Shown piece by piece: positions 28,184 through 36,542 of a stretch of 64,000 nucleotides of DNA. Source of the DNA: Streptomyces sp. NK08204 (GTDB lineage Bacteria > Actinomycetota > Actinomycetes > Streptomycetales > Streptomycetaceae); NCBI RefSeq assembly GCF_020400585.1, contig NZ_JAINVF010000003.1, positions 1-64,000 on the forward strand, given 5' to 3'. The position numbers and the translations under genes were made by a program. The notes under the pieces are model-generated. The model did no database searches and was not told where the DNA came from. It was given only the letters and a program-made list of their open reading frames with translations. Positions within the stretch are counted from its first letter, which is position 1. Each line of letters begins with the position of its first letter.

Positions 28184-29250
28184 CCACCCCCCGGACAGAA
28201 CACCTCGTCCTGCCCGGGGTCCTCACCGCCGAGCAGGCCGCCGCGACCGTCCGCGGCATCCTCGCCGTACAGCGGGAGGACGGCGCGATCCCGTGGTTCC
28301 GCGGCCACCACCTCGACCCGTGGGACCACACCGAGGCCGCCATGGCCCTGGACGCGGCCGGCGAGCACGAGGCGGCCGAGCGGGCCTACACCTGGCTGGC
28401 GCGCCACCAGACCGGGGACGGCTCCTGGTACGCGGCCTATGCGGACGGCGCCCACGACGACGTCACCGACCGCGCCCGCGAGTCGAACTTCGTCGCCTAC
28501 ATAGCCGTCGGCGTCTGGCACCACTACCTGTCCACCGGCGACGACACGTTCCTGGACCGCATGTGGCCCACTGTCTACGCGGCCGTCGAATGGGTGCTCC
28601 GGCTCCAGCAGCCCGGCGGCCAGATCGGCTGGCGGCGCGAGGACGACGGCACGCCCACCGCGGACGCCCTGCTCACCGGCAGCTCCTCCGTCCACCACGC
28701 CCTGCGCTGCGCCCTCGCCATCGCCGAACAGCGGGAAGAACCGCAGCCCGACTGGGAGCTGGCCGTCGGGGCACTGCGACACGCCATCCGGCGGCACCCG
28801 GAGCGGTTCCTCGACAAGAACCGCTACTCCATGGACTGGTACTACCCCGTCCTCGGCGGTGTGCTGACCGGAGCGGAGGCCAAGTCCCGCATCGAGGCGG
28901 ACTGGGACCGTTTTGTCGTCCCCGGCCTCGGCGTGCGCTGCGTGGTGCCCAACCCGTGGGTGACCGGCGGTGAGTCCAGCGAACTCGCCCTGGCGCTGTG
29001 GGCGATGGGCGAGTCCGACCGGGCGCTGGAGATCCTCCAGTCCATCCAGCACCTGCGCGATCCGGACACCGGCCTGTACTGGACGGGGTACGTCTTCGAC
29101 GACGACACGATCTGGCCCCGGGAACTCACCACCTGGACGGCCGGCTCCCTCCTGCTGGCCGTCGCCGCCCTCGGCGGCCATGACGCCACGTGCGCGGTGT
29201 TCGGCGGGGACCGTCTGCCGACGGGCCTGGACCCCGACTGCTGCGGTTAG
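28180..29250 (+). CDS. Toroid-fold (terpene-cyclase/prenyltransferase-like) protein
   Basis: A 356-residue soluble protein starting at GTG 28180, overlapping the methyltransferase stop. It shows repeated helix pairs with sequences such as DPWDHTEAAMALDAAGEHEAA and HQTGDGSWYAAYADG, the pattern of alpha/alpha-toroids annotated as prenyltransferase or squalene-cyclase-like. The DxDD acid motif of squalene-hopene cyclases is not obvious, though VFDDDTIW holds three Asp. It could act as a glycosidase-like or lipid-binding enzyme with the GT4 and methyltransferase. The exact reaction is unknown. Confidence 0.8.
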   Translation: MTTPRTEHLVLPGVLTAEQAAATVRGILAVQREDGAIPWFRGHHLDPWDHTEAAMALDAAGEHEAAERAYTWLARHQTGDGSWYAAYADGAHDDVTDRARESNFVAYIAVGVWHHYLSTGDDTFLDRMWPTVYAAVEWVLRLQQPGGQIGWRREDDGTPTADALLTGSSSVHHALRCALAIAEQREEPQPDWELAVGALRHAIRRHPERFLDKNRYSMDWYYPVLGGVLTGAEAKSRIEADWDRFVVPGLGVRCVVPNPWVTGGESSELALALWAMGESDRALEILQSIQHLRDPDTGLYWTGYVFDDDTIWPRELTTWTAGSLLLAVAALGGHDATCAVFGGDRLPTGLDPDCCG

Positions 29251-29373
29251 CGGGTCTGCCGAGGGACCCTGGGCGGGCACCCGGACGGCGTTCCCCAGGT
29301 GGCGCGGGCCGGGCCGCCGGGTGAGGCTGCCGGAGGAAGCAACGGCTCGGGGAGGACACGTCGGGAGGACCCT

Positions 29374-29940
29374 GTGCCCGTACCGATGCGACGCCTCTTC
29401 GTGGCGCTCACCCTCTGCTGCGCCCTGGCGGCCGGTGCCACCGCCTGCGGGAACGACGAGAAGAGCAGGGCGCGGGACACGGCGTCGGCGTCCGCCGTGC
29501 CCGCCGGAACGCCCAGCCCGACGACCTCCGCCGAGCGCCAGAAGTTCGCCAAGGCCCGGTTCGTGGCGAACGCGGGCCTCGCGGCCGGTGCCACCTACCA
29601 GTGGATCGTGAAGCCCTGGAAAGCCGGGAAGTTCAAGAAGGGTGCCAAGGGCCGCAGGACGGCCCTGGTCAAGGCCGCTCTCGCCGGCGCCTTCACCTAC
29701 AACCGGCTCAAGGCGGCCAAGAAGAACGCCCAGGGCGATCCGGCGCTTTCGAAGGCCCTCGCGCCGCTCGCCGCGGGCATCGAATCCCTGAAGAGCCTGC
29801 CGTCCAAGCTGCGCAACGGTGACGGGAACGCGGCCGACGCCTTCGACGACGTCATCAACAAGGTCAAGGAGGCGGGCGCGAGCACCGGTGCCCGGGTCGA
29901 CGACAAGGTGCCGTCGGCTGCCCAGCTGCGCGCCGGTTAG
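29374..29940 (+). CDS. Putative lipoprotein
   Basis: A 188-residue protein. I start at GTG 29374, which has GGGAGG 5 bases upstream; ATG 29386 is in frame. The signal peptide MRRLFVALTLCCALAAGATAC ends in a lipobox-like ATAC-G, so the Cys is probably lipidated and the protein anchored outside. The mature part is Lys/Ala-rich and helical (AKARFVANAGLAAGATYQW, KAALAGAFTYNRLKAAKKNA). No domain is recognised. The gene stands alone and ends at a shared hairpin with the DUF5336 gene. Confidence 0.78.
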   Translation: MPVPMRRLFVALTLCCALAAGATACGNDEKSRARDTASASAVPAGTPSPTTSAERQKFAKARFVANAGLAAGATYQWIVKPWKAGKFKKGAKGRRTALVKAALAGAFTYNRLKAAKKNAQGDPALSKALAPLAAGIESLKSLPSKLRNGDGNAADAFDDVINKVKEAGASTGARVDDKVPSAAQLRAG

Positions 29941-29944
29941 GAGC

Positions 29945-29988
29945 CGTACGACAACGACCCCCCGCCCGGAAGGGCGAGGGGCCGTACG
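29945..29988. terminator. Hairpin between convergent genes
   Basis: CCCCCGCCC pairs with GGGCGAGGGG around a GGAA loop, flanked by CGTACG on both sides. It lies in the 64-base gap between the lipoprotein gene and the DUF5336 gene, so it is probably bidirectional. Confidence 0.75.
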
Positions 29989-30004
29989 TCACGGCGTGCG
30001 GCGC

Positions 30005-30841
30005 TCAGCCGCGCTGGATGCCGGTGGTGTCCTGGAGCACGCCACGGCGGCCGTCCTGGGTCTGCGCGACCAGCGCGGAACCGCGCTGCTCGACCGCCAA
30101 GTACCAGGTCCCGGGCGCCAGTTCGGCGATCGGGTTGGGCGAGCCGTCCTCCGCGAACAGCGGGCGGGTGGCCGGGACGGCGAACCAGAACGGCGAGAAG
30201 TCCGTGGGGCCCGGCTGCGACTGCGGCTGCGGCTGCGGCTGCGCCGTCGGGGCGGCGGACTGCGCATCGGCCTGCCCGAACGGCTGGCCCGGCTGCGGCT
30301 GGGTGCCGTACGGCTGCTGCGGGGCGGCCGGAGCACCGGGGTAGCCGTAACCGCCGGCCGGCTGGGCGCCGTACGGCTGCGGGGCCTGCGGCTTCGTGGC
30401 CGGCACCAGCGCGGCCTGGAGGGCCGGCACGAGGGGGGTGGCGACGGCGGCGGCGGCCAGCAGGAGGGCTGCGATGAGACCGAGGATCAGGCCGGAACCG
30501 GAGTCGATGTTCGCGCCGTCCAACTGGTCGCTGAACGCGCCCAGCGGGTCGACGATCGTCCAGAACGAGGTCCACGCGGCGAAGACCGTGAAGGCGACAC
30601 CGACCTGACCGAGGTCCAGGCCGGCGATCTTGCGGGGCTGCGGGAGGGCTCGGGCGACGACGACAAGGACCGCGCCGAGGATGCCGCCGACGTACACGCT
30701 CATCACGAGGCCGAGGTTGTCCCAGGCGTTGGGGATGTCGCTGCCGGAGCTGTCGAACGTGTCGAGGAACGACGCGATGAACAGCAACACCGCTGCTCCG
30801 ATCACCACGCCGTCGCCTCTAGTGAGGGAGCGGATATTCAC
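30005..30841 (-). CDS. DUF5336-type four-helix membrane protein with Pro/Gln-rich tail
   Basis: A 278-residue protein starting at GTG 30841 with AAGGA upstream. Four hydrophobic helices lie in the first ~145 residues (VVIGAAVLLFIASFLDTF, GLVMSVYVGGILGAVLVVVA and two more), as in actinobacterial DUF5336 proteins. A Pro/Gln/Gly/Tyr-rich stretch (QPYGAQPAGGYGYPG and PQPQPQSQPGP) leads to a conserved end domain, FWFAVPATRPLFAEDGSPNP ... APGTWYLAVEQRG. The function is unknown. Confidence 0.82.
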   Translation of the reverse strand: MNIRSLTRGDGVVIGAAVLLFIASFLDTFDSSGSDIPNAWDNLGLVMSVYVGGILGAVLVVVARALPQPRKIAGLDLGQVGVAFTVFAAWTSFWTIVDPLGAFSDQLDGANIDSGSGLILGLIAALLLAAAAVATPLVPALQAALVPATKPQAPQPYGAQPAGGYGYPGAPAAPQQPYGTQPQPGQPFGQADAQSAAPTAQPQPQPQSQPGPTDFSPFWFAVPATRPLFAEDGSPNPIAELAPGTWYLAVEQRGSALVAQTQDGRRGVLQDTTGIQRG

Positions 30842-31039
30842 TTCAAAGGGTCCTTCGGTTCAGTCGTCTCGTCATCGGTGGAGGCGTCGCTGTCACCGTG
30901 TCGCCATCAGGCCGCGGTGTGAAGCGCGGGGGTGGCCCCTCATCCTAGGGACGACACTATCGTCCGTTCGAGCAGTGTGTCCGTCGGGTTCAGCCCGGCG
31001 GTCAGCACCACCGCAGAAAACCCACGGTTCCTCCAGGGG

Positions 31040-31290
31040 TTGCCGCCCTGCGACGCCATGCGTCGCTGGTCAGCGGCGCCATGCTCTTCCTACCGCGCAT
31101 GCCGCCGCGCCGATGAACACTTCGGGAACCGTTGGCAGATCGAGACCCGGCGAGACATCGCTGACCGACGGACCCTTCAGGTCAGGCCTGTTGGCTTCAG
31201 TGCCGGTGATCCAGGCGTGGCCGTCGGCGCGTTGGAGGAGACGGATGCGCCGATGGTGCCGTACGGCTGCCGCGGGGCGGCCCGCCGTCA
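31040..31290 (-). pseudogene. Decayed duplicate of the adjacent amidase gene mixed with DUF5336 gene sequence
   Basis: The 446-base gap between the DUF5336 and amidase genes holds no intact gene but clear debris. Bases 31050-31150 align by eye with the 3' part of the amidase gene at about 31345-31440: both contain GACGCCA(T/G)GCG(T/C)CGCTGGTC, then CGATGAACAC, then GAACCGTTG(G/A)CAGAT. On the minus strand one frame still reads LDLPTVPEVFI, against LNLSTVPKVFI in the intact gene. Bases 31255-31285 (GGTGCCGTACGGCTGCCGCG) nearly repeat 30302-30331 inside the DUF5336 gene. Both neighbours thus left fragments here. Confidence 0.75.
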
Positions 31291-32274
31291 TGCGCGCAAG
31301 AAGTCCGCGATTCCGTCAGCGATCCCTTGCGCCGCCTTCTGACGCCAGGCGCCGCTGGTCAGCAGTGCCGCGTCCGTGCTGTCCCGCATGTTGCCGCACT
31401 CGATGAACACCTTCGGAACCGTTGACAGATTGAGACCGCCCAGGTCGGTACGCGTGACGAGACCGGTTCCGCCGCCGAGGTAGTTGGAGGGCGGCTCGCC
31501 CGTGACGCGGAGGAAGTTGCCTGCCACGCGCTCACCGAGATCGCGCGAAGGGCCCACGATCGGGCGGGTGTCGGCGGCGCCCGCGTGCACGGAGCCCGGC
31601 AGGATCACGTGGAAGCCGCGGTTGCCCTGGGCCGAGCCGTCGGCGTGCAGGGAGATGGCCGCGTCCGCGCGCGCGGTGTTCCCGATCCGCGCCCGCTCGT
31701 CGACACACGGCCCCCAGGCGGGACTCGTGCCGTCATGGGTCAGCCTCACCGTGGCCCCCTGCTCCTCCAGGAGTGCGCGCAGGCGGTGCGCGACGTCCAG
31801 GCTGAACCGGGCCTCGGTGTAACCGGAGTTGGTGGACGCCCCGGTCGTGTCGCATTCCTTCCAGTTCGTCCCGATGTTCACCTTGCGGTTGATGTCATTC
31901 GCATACCGGAAGTTGCCCGGATTGTGACCGGGGTCGATGACGACGACCTTGCCCTTGAGCGGCTTGGACCCGGCGGGCGCGGAGGCGGCGGGGGAGGGGG
32001 TGGGCAGGCCCGGCCGCTTGGCGTCGTCGGCCGGGGCACCCGCCGACGGCGAGGACGGCCGGGGCGGCGAGGACGGGGTGGGTGACACCGGGGACATGCC
32101 GGACGCGGCGGCGGCCGTACGGTCCGAGTGCCCCGAACCACCGCCGCCCACCTGCCCGTACACCAGCCACCCGAGCAGCGCGCCCGGCGCCAGCACGGCG
32201 AGCGCCACGGTCAGCGGGCCGCGCCGGGGCCGCCGCGGCTGCGGGGTTTCGAACTCGGGGCCTGTGTACGACAC
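31288..32274 (-). CDS. Membrane-anchored N-acetylmuramoyl-L-alanine amidase (Amidase_3)
   Basis: A 328-residue cell-wall hydrolase starting at GTG 32274. A cytoplasmic start is followed by one membrane helix (PLTVALAVLAPGALLGWLVY, about residues 20-40), a Ser/Pro-rich wall-spanning spacer and the catalytic domain. The zinc ligands are visible in VVVIDPGHNPG (His), SGYTEARFSLDVA (Glu) and DAAISLHADGS (His). VFIECGNMRDSTDA contains the catalytic Glu. It should cleave the bond between muramic acid and the peptide stem. Confidence 0.93.
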   Translation of the reverse strand: MSYTGPEFETPQPRRPRRGPLTVALAVLAPGALLGWLVYGQVGGGGSGHSDRTAAAASGMSPVSPTPSSPPRPSSPSAGAPADDAKRPGLPTPSPAASAPAGSKPLKGKVVVIDPGHNPGNFRYANDINRKVNIGTNWKECDTTGASTNSGYTEARFSLDVAHRLRALLEEQGATVRLTHDGTSPAWGPCVDERARIGNTARADAAISLHADGSAQGNRGFHVILPGSVHAGAADTRPIVGPSRDLGERVAGNFLRVTGEPPSNYLGGGTGLVTRTDLGGLNLSTVPKVFIECGNMRDSTDAALLTSGAWRQKAAQGIADGIADFLRA

Positions 32275-32296
32275 GTCAGCGACTCTAACCGGGGCC

Positions 32297-32950
32297 TCAG
32301 ATCCCCGCTCCGGTTCGCCGCAGGACGCGCAGCGACCCGGCCGCCGAGACCTCCGAGAACGCCCCGGACCCCAGGGCCCGCAGATAGATCCGGTACGGCG
32401 CCTGACCGGTGAACTCGTCCTCCGGCTCCGGGAAGACGTCGTGGATGACGAGCAGGCCGCCCTCGGCGACGTGCGGGGCCCAGCCCTCGTAGTCGGCGCT
32501 CGCGTGCTCGTCGGTGTGGCCGCCGTCCACGAAGACCAGGCCGAGAGGCGTGTTCCACAGCGCGGCGATCTGCGGGGAGCGGCCGACGAGGGCCACCACG
32601 TGCTCCTCCAGGCCCGCCCGGTGCAGCGTGCGGCGGAACGTCGGCAGCGTGTCCATCAGCCCGATCTCGGGGTCGACCGTCTGCGGGTCGTGGTAGTCCC
32701 AGCCGGGCTGCTGCTCCTCGCTGCCCCGGTGGTGGTCGACGGTGAGCGCGACGAGCCCGGCCTCACGGGCCGCGTCGGCGAGCAGCACGGTCGACCGCCC
32801 GCAGTACGTGCCCACCTCCAGCAGCGGCAGCCCGAGCCGCCCGGCCTCCGCCGCCGCCGCGTACAGTGCCAGCCCCTCGTCGACGGGCATGAACCCCTTC
32901 GCGGCCTCGAACGCGGCCAGGATCTCGGGCTTGGGTGCGGCGGGCGGCAT
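32297..32950 (-). CDS. Class I SAM-dependent methyltransferase
   Basis: A 217-residue protein. LPLLEVGTYCGRSTVLLADA is SAM motif I, LVALTVDHHRGSEEQQPG follows with the acidic ribose contact, and LGLVFVDGGHTDEHASADYE with LLVIHDVFPEP resembles the metal-site region of macrocin-O-methyltransferase/CmcI-type enzymes. It starts at ATG 32950. There are no obvious pathway partners: the amidase gene lies immediately downstream on the same strand (22 bases) and a response regulator gene ends 184 bases upstream. Confidence 0.88.
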   Translation of the reverse strand: MPPAAPKPEILAAFEAAKGFMPVDEGLALYAAAAEAGRLGLPLLEVGTYCGRSTVLLADAAREAGLVALTVDHHRGSEEQQPGWDYHDPQTVDPEIGLMDTLPTFRRTLHRAGLEEHVVALVGRSPQIAALWNTPLGLVFVDGGHTDEHASADYEGWAPHVAEGGLLVIHDVFPEPEDEFTGQAPYRIYLRALGSGAFSEVSAAGSLRVLRRTGAGI

Positions 32951-33134
32951 GGGGGGCCTTTCGGTCGTACGGCTCCGGTTGTACGGCTCTTCCGGGGCCC
33001 ATGCTGCCGCACCCCCTGCCGGCCGGCTGACAGGGGGTGCGGATGGGGCCTCCCGCATCCCGGCCCGCCGGCGGAGCGCTACGCGGTCACGGACTGCGCG
33101 GGCAAGGCGACGCCGGCCTGATCCGGGCCGCGGT

Positions 33135-33776
33135 TCACAGCCACCCCTGCTGCCGGGCCTCCCGCACCGCCTCCGCGCGGTTGCGCGTCCCGGTCTTGCC
33201 GATCGCGGAGGAGAGGTGGTTCCGGACGGTGGACTCGGGCAGACGCAGCCGGACGGCGATGTCGGCAACCGTCGCCCCGTCCACCGACGCCTTCAGTACG
33301 TCGCACTCCCGGGCCGTCAGCGGATTGGGCCCTGCGCCGAGCGCTGCGGCGGCCAGCGCCGGATCGACCACGGTCTCCCCGGTGAGCGCGCGCCGGATCG
33401 CGGCGGCCAGTTCCTTCACAGGACCGTCCTTGACGAGGAACCCGGCCGCCCCGGCCTCCATCGCCCGGCGCAGATAGCCGGGCCGGCCGAAGGTGGTGAG
33501 GATCAGCACCCGGCAATCGGGTGCCTCCTCGCGCAGCTCGGCCGCCGCGTCCAGGCCGCTCATGCCCGGCAGTTCGATGTCGAGCAGGGCCACGTCCGGC
33601 CGGTGGGTGAGCACGGAGTCCACGATGGCGTCCCCCGACGACACCTGGGCGACGACCTCGATGTCCTCCTCCATGCCGAGCAGCAGGGCGAGGGCGCCGC
33701 GCAGCATTCCCTGGTCCTCGGCGAGCAGAACCCGGATGGACTTGGCGGTCCGGTGGCCCTGGGGCATCTCGTTCAC
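33135..33776 (-). CDS. NarL/FixJ-type response regulator
   Basis: A 213-residue two-component regulator. The receiver domain (residues 12-128) has LLAEDQ, the phosphorylation Asp in VALLDIELPGMSG, a Thr in LILTTFG and the Lys in FLVKDGP. The C-terminal LuxR-type domain has LTARECDVLKASVDGATVAD and VRNHLSSAIGKTGTRNRAEA. The start is uncertain: GTG 33776 or ATG 33767, neither with a strong ribosome site. Its cognate kinase gene is upstream on the same strand, but a 276-base gap with a pseudogene now separates them. Confidence 0.92.
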   Translation of the reverse strand: MNEMPQGHRTAKSIRVLLAEDQGMLRGALALLLGMEEDIEVVAQVSSGDAIVDSVLTHRPDVALLDIELPGMSGLDAAAELREEAPDCRVLILTTFGRPGYLRRAMEAGAAGFLVKDGPVKELAAAIRRALTGETVVDPALAAAALGAGPNPLTARECDVLKASVDGATVADIAVRLRLPESTVRNHLSSAIGKTGTRNRAEAVREARQQGWL

Positions 33777-33804
33777 GGGCAACAGGCTAGGGCTCGAGGC
33801 CCGT

Positions 33805-34075
33805 CGGGCGCGTCCGCATCCGGGGCGTCTACCCGCTCTGCCGGCAGCACATGGACGACACCGCCCTGTTCCGGCCCGACGCCACCTGCTGCCCGCAGGC
33901 CGGGAAGAGCGGCACGCGCATCTCGTTCGCGTCGTACAGCCACCCGACCAGGTATCTGCGTCACTGCAACGACCACGTCTGCCTGGCGAGCGACGGCGGC
34001 TCCGACGCCTTCGACAGCGGCGCATCGTGGGCCGCCGACGTCAGCTGGGCGGTCAGCGCACCCTGGACGCCGTAG
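33805..34075 (+). pseudogene. Remnant of an AbfB-type (CBM42) arabinose-binding domain
   Basis: On the strand opposite to its neighbours, a short frame reads DDTALFRPDATCCPQAGKSG, then SFASYSHPTRYLRHCNDHVC, then WAVSAPW and stops at 34075. This is the beta-trefoil repeat pattern of alpha-L-arabinofuranosidase B domains (SFxSxNxPxxYLRH). Only the last ~75 residues survive and no start or upstream part is seen. It lies between the response regulator and kinase genes, and its end overlaps the last 7 codons of the kinase gene. Confidence 0.75.
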
Positions 34076-35351
34076 CCGTAGCCGACGTGACCCCGGCAGC
34101 ACCCGTCACCGCGAACTGCGGTTCCTGCACCGGCAGTCGCGCGGTGACCGTGAAGCCGCCGCGCGGCGACGGGCCGGCCGTGAGGGAGCCGCCCGCCGCC
34201 GCGAGGCGCTCGGTCAGGCCGGTCAGGCCGGTGCCGCCGATGCCCTCCCCGGGCCGGGTCACGGCCCTGCCGGTGCCGTTGTCGCACACGGTGAGCCGTA
34301 CCCGCTCGGCGGCGCCCTCGATGGTGATCTCGCAGCAAGTGGCGTCGCTGTGCCGGACCACGTTGGTGACGGCCTCGCGCACCACCCACCCCAGAAGCGC
34401 CTCCGTCTGCGGTTCCAGCGGTGTCCCCGACTGGCGGACCACCGGCCGTACGCTCGCCGCGGACAGCGCCGAGCGGGCCCGGACCAGCTCGGTGGCCAGG
34501 CTGCCCTCGCGGTAGCCGGTCACCGCCTCGCGGATCTCGGTCAGCGCCTGCCGGCCCACGGACTCGATGTCGGTGATCTGCACGAGTGCCGCGTCCATGT
34601 CGCGCGGCGCCAGCCGCCGGGCCGCCTCGGACTTCACCACGATCACCGACAGCGTGTGGCCGAGCAGGTCGTGCAGATCGCGGGAGAAGCGCAGCCGCTC
34701 CTTCTGCACCGCCCGCCGGGCCAGCTCCTCCCGCGCGGCGCGCAGTTCCCGCACCGCCTCCGACAGGCCGAGGATCGCGGCGGTCACCATGCTGGACAGG
34801 AAGGTGTCGTAGGCGATGTCCGTCGCGTCGACCCAGCGCTCGCGCACGGCGCACACACCGCCCGCGTACAGCGTCAGCAGCAGGGCGGTGCGGCCCAGCC
34901 ACGGCCCGCGCAGGGCGGCGCCCACGGCGAGGCCCAGCAGCGGGAAGAACATCAGCCAGTCCCCGCCGTAGCCGAGAGCCAGGGCGGTGGTCACCAGGGC
35001 CATGAGCAGCAGTGCCACCCGGGTCGGGGCCGCCTCGCGCTTCTCGCGGTCGAAGGAGCGGAAGGTGACGTAGACGTACAGGGAGTCGAAGGCCAGCAGG
35101 CCCAGGGCACCGGCCCACGGGTCCGGGGACGTGCCCTGGAGCAGGTTCGAGAGGGAGCCGAGGCCCATCAGCAGCCAGGGCAGCAGGGAGAAGCCGGTGG
35201 GGGCCGGGCCCGGACGGTCGACGGCCGGGGGCGTTCCTGTTCCGCGGGCCGCACTCACCGCCGCCCGGCAGCGGGCTGTGTCCGCCCGCCACCGCGCCCG
35301 CGCCCGCTGGACGGCCCGCATGCGGCGTCTGGTTCTCCGCAACCACGTCAT
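34053..35351 (-). CDS. Sensor histidine kinase (HPK7/NarX-like)
   Basis: A 432-residue membrane kinase starting at ATG 35351 behind GGGGGA. About five or six helices lie between residues 50 and 190 with no large outer domain. The dimerisation domain holds the phosphate-accepting His in RFSRDLHDLLGHTLSVI. The ATPase domain has VVREAVTNVVRHSDAT (N box), VCDNGTG and GGTGLTGLTERLAAAGGSL (G boxes). It should signal to the response regulator encoded downstream. Its final residues (AGVTSATATASRVR) are unlike family ends and are partly antisense to a CBM42 remnant, so the C-terminus may have been altered. Confidence 0.92.
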   Translation of the reverse strand: MTWLRRTRRRMRAVQRARARWRADTARCRAAVSAARGTGTPPAVDRPGPAPTGFSLLPWLLMGLGSLSNLLQGTSPDPWAGALGLLAFDSLYVYVTFRSFDREKREAAPTRVALLLMALVTTALALGYGGDWLMFFPLLGLAVGAALRGPWLGRTALLLTLYAGGVCAVRERWVDATDIAYDTFLSSMVTAAILGLSEAVRELRAAREELARRAVQKERLRFSRDLHDLLGHTLSVIVVKSEAARRLAPRDMDAALVQITDIESVGRQALTEIREAVTGYREGSLATELVRARSALSAASVRPVVRQSGTPLEPQTEALLGWVVREAVTNVVRHSDATCCEITIEGAAERVRLTVCDNGTGRAVTRPGEGIGGTGLTGLTERLAAAGGSLTAGPSPRGGFTVTARLPVQEPQFAVTGAAGVTSATATASRVR

Positions 35352-35481
35352 GTCTGTGTTTCCCCCGGTCAGATGGTCTCCGCCGTGCGGCGGTCCGACA
35401 GCACAGCGTACGAACCGGGCGCGGTCCCCGGCAGATGCGGATGTCCGGGCCCGGGCAGTACACATGTCACCGCCCTGCTGG

Positions 35482-35496
35482 CTGACAGGCTGTCAG
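35482..35496. promoter_or_regulatory. Perfect 7-1-7 palindrome upstream of the MaoC gene
   Basis: CTGACAGGCTGTCAG lies in the divergent region between the kinase and hydratase genes, and is a candidate operator. A second short palindrome, GAACGCGTTC (35546-35555), follows and shares the AACnnGTT core of KstR-type sites but not the outer bases. Confidence 0.5.
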
Positions 35497-35573
35497 GAGC
35501 CTTCACAAGTGAGGAGTGCTCGGTTATACAGAGGGCGCCGGACCGGAACGCGTTCTCGATCCGCCCCGTGGAC

Positions 35574-35615
35574 GACCTCGGTGCGGCCGACGGTGCGGAC
35601 GTCCGCACCGAGGTC
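35574..35615 (+). promoter_or_regulatory. Leader hairpin before the MaoC gene
   Basis: GACCTCGGTGCGG (35574-35586) and CCGCACCGAGGTC (35603-35615) are perfect 13-base complements around a 16-base loop. The stem ends 13 bases before the AGGAG ribosome site, so it may influence translation or act as an attenuator. Confidence 0.6.
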
Positions 35616-35636
35616 TTGAGATCCGTCAGGAGCCCC

Positions 35637-36512
35637 ATGCCCATCGACGCAGCCAAGGCCGTCGCCGCCGAGCCCCGGACCGGCCGGATCAGCTGGACCG
35701 TGAAGGACGTCCAGCTCTACCACCTCGGCGTCGGCGCCGGCGCGAACCCGGACAAGGACAGCCCCGCCACCGACCCCGACGAACTGCGCTACACCCTTGA
35801 GTCCCGGCTGCACGTCCTGCCGAGTTTCGCCACCGTCGCGGGCGCCGGCTCGCCCGGAGTGATCAGCAGCCTGTCCATGCCCGGCGTCGACGTCGACCTG
35901 GCCGGGGTCCTGCACGGCGGCCAGACCCTGGAGATCCACCGGCCCCTCCCGGCCGAGGGCACCGCCACCGTCACCGACCGCATCACCGCCGTGTACGACA
36001 AGGGCAACGCGGCCGTCCTCGTCATGCGCACCGAAGTCACCGACGCGGCCGGCCCGTTGTGGACCAGCGACGCCCACATCTTCGTGCGCGGCGAGGGCGG
36101 CTGGGGCGGCGACCGAGGCCCGAGCACCCGCCCGGAACCCCCCATCGGCGAACCCGACCGGATCGCCGAGCGCCCGGTCCGCCCCGACCAGGCCCTGCTC
36201 TACCGCCTCTGCGGCGACCACAACCCGTTGCACGCCGACCCTGAGTTCGCCGAGCGTGCCGGGTTCGAGCGACCCATCCTGCACGGGCTGTGCACCTACG
36301 GCATCACGCTCAAGGCGGTCGTGGACACGCTGCTCGGCGGTGACGTCACCCGGATCCGCTCCTACCGCACCCGCTTCGCCGCAGTGGTGTACCCGGGGGA
36401 GACCCTGCGTGTCCGGATGTGGCGGCAGGAGGGCGCCGTGCGGGTCGCCGTGAGCGCGGTCGAGCGCGGTGACATGCCCGTCCTCGCCGGCACCGTCGTC
36501 CGGCACACCTGA
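35637..36512 (+). CDS. MaoC/hydratase-2 family (R)-enoyl-CoA hydratase
   Basis: A 291-residue double hot-dog protein of the multifunctional-enzyme type-2 hydratase group. The C-terminal half has the hydratase-2 signature LLYRLCGDHNPLHADPEFA, with catalytic Asp and His, followed by RPILHGLCTYG. The N-terminal half is the inactive hot-dog that binds the acyl chain (RYTLESRLHVLPSFATVAG). It starts at ATG 35637 behind AGGAG. Relatives hydrate 2-enoyl-CoA intermediates in beta-oxidation of fatty acids or sterol side chains. A decayed alcohol dehydrogenase gene directly downstream suggests a former two-gene unit. Confidence 0.92.
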   Translation: MPIDAAKAVAAEPRTGRISWTVKDVQLYHLGVGAGANPDKDSPATDPDELRYTLESRLHVLPSFATVAGAGSPGVISSLSMPGVDVDLAGVLHGGQTLEIHRPLPAEGTATVTDRITAVYDKGNAAVLVMRTEVTDAAGPLWTSDAHIFVRGEGGWGGDRGPSTRPEPPIGEPDRIAERPVRPDQALLYRLCGDHNPLHADPEFAERAGFERPILHGLCTYGITLKAVVDTLLGGDVTRIRSYRTRFAAVVYPGETLRVRMWRQEGAVRVAVSAVERGDMPVLAGTVVRHT

Positions 36513-36542
36513 GCCGGCCGGCAGGCGAGGGGAGAGCGGGAG

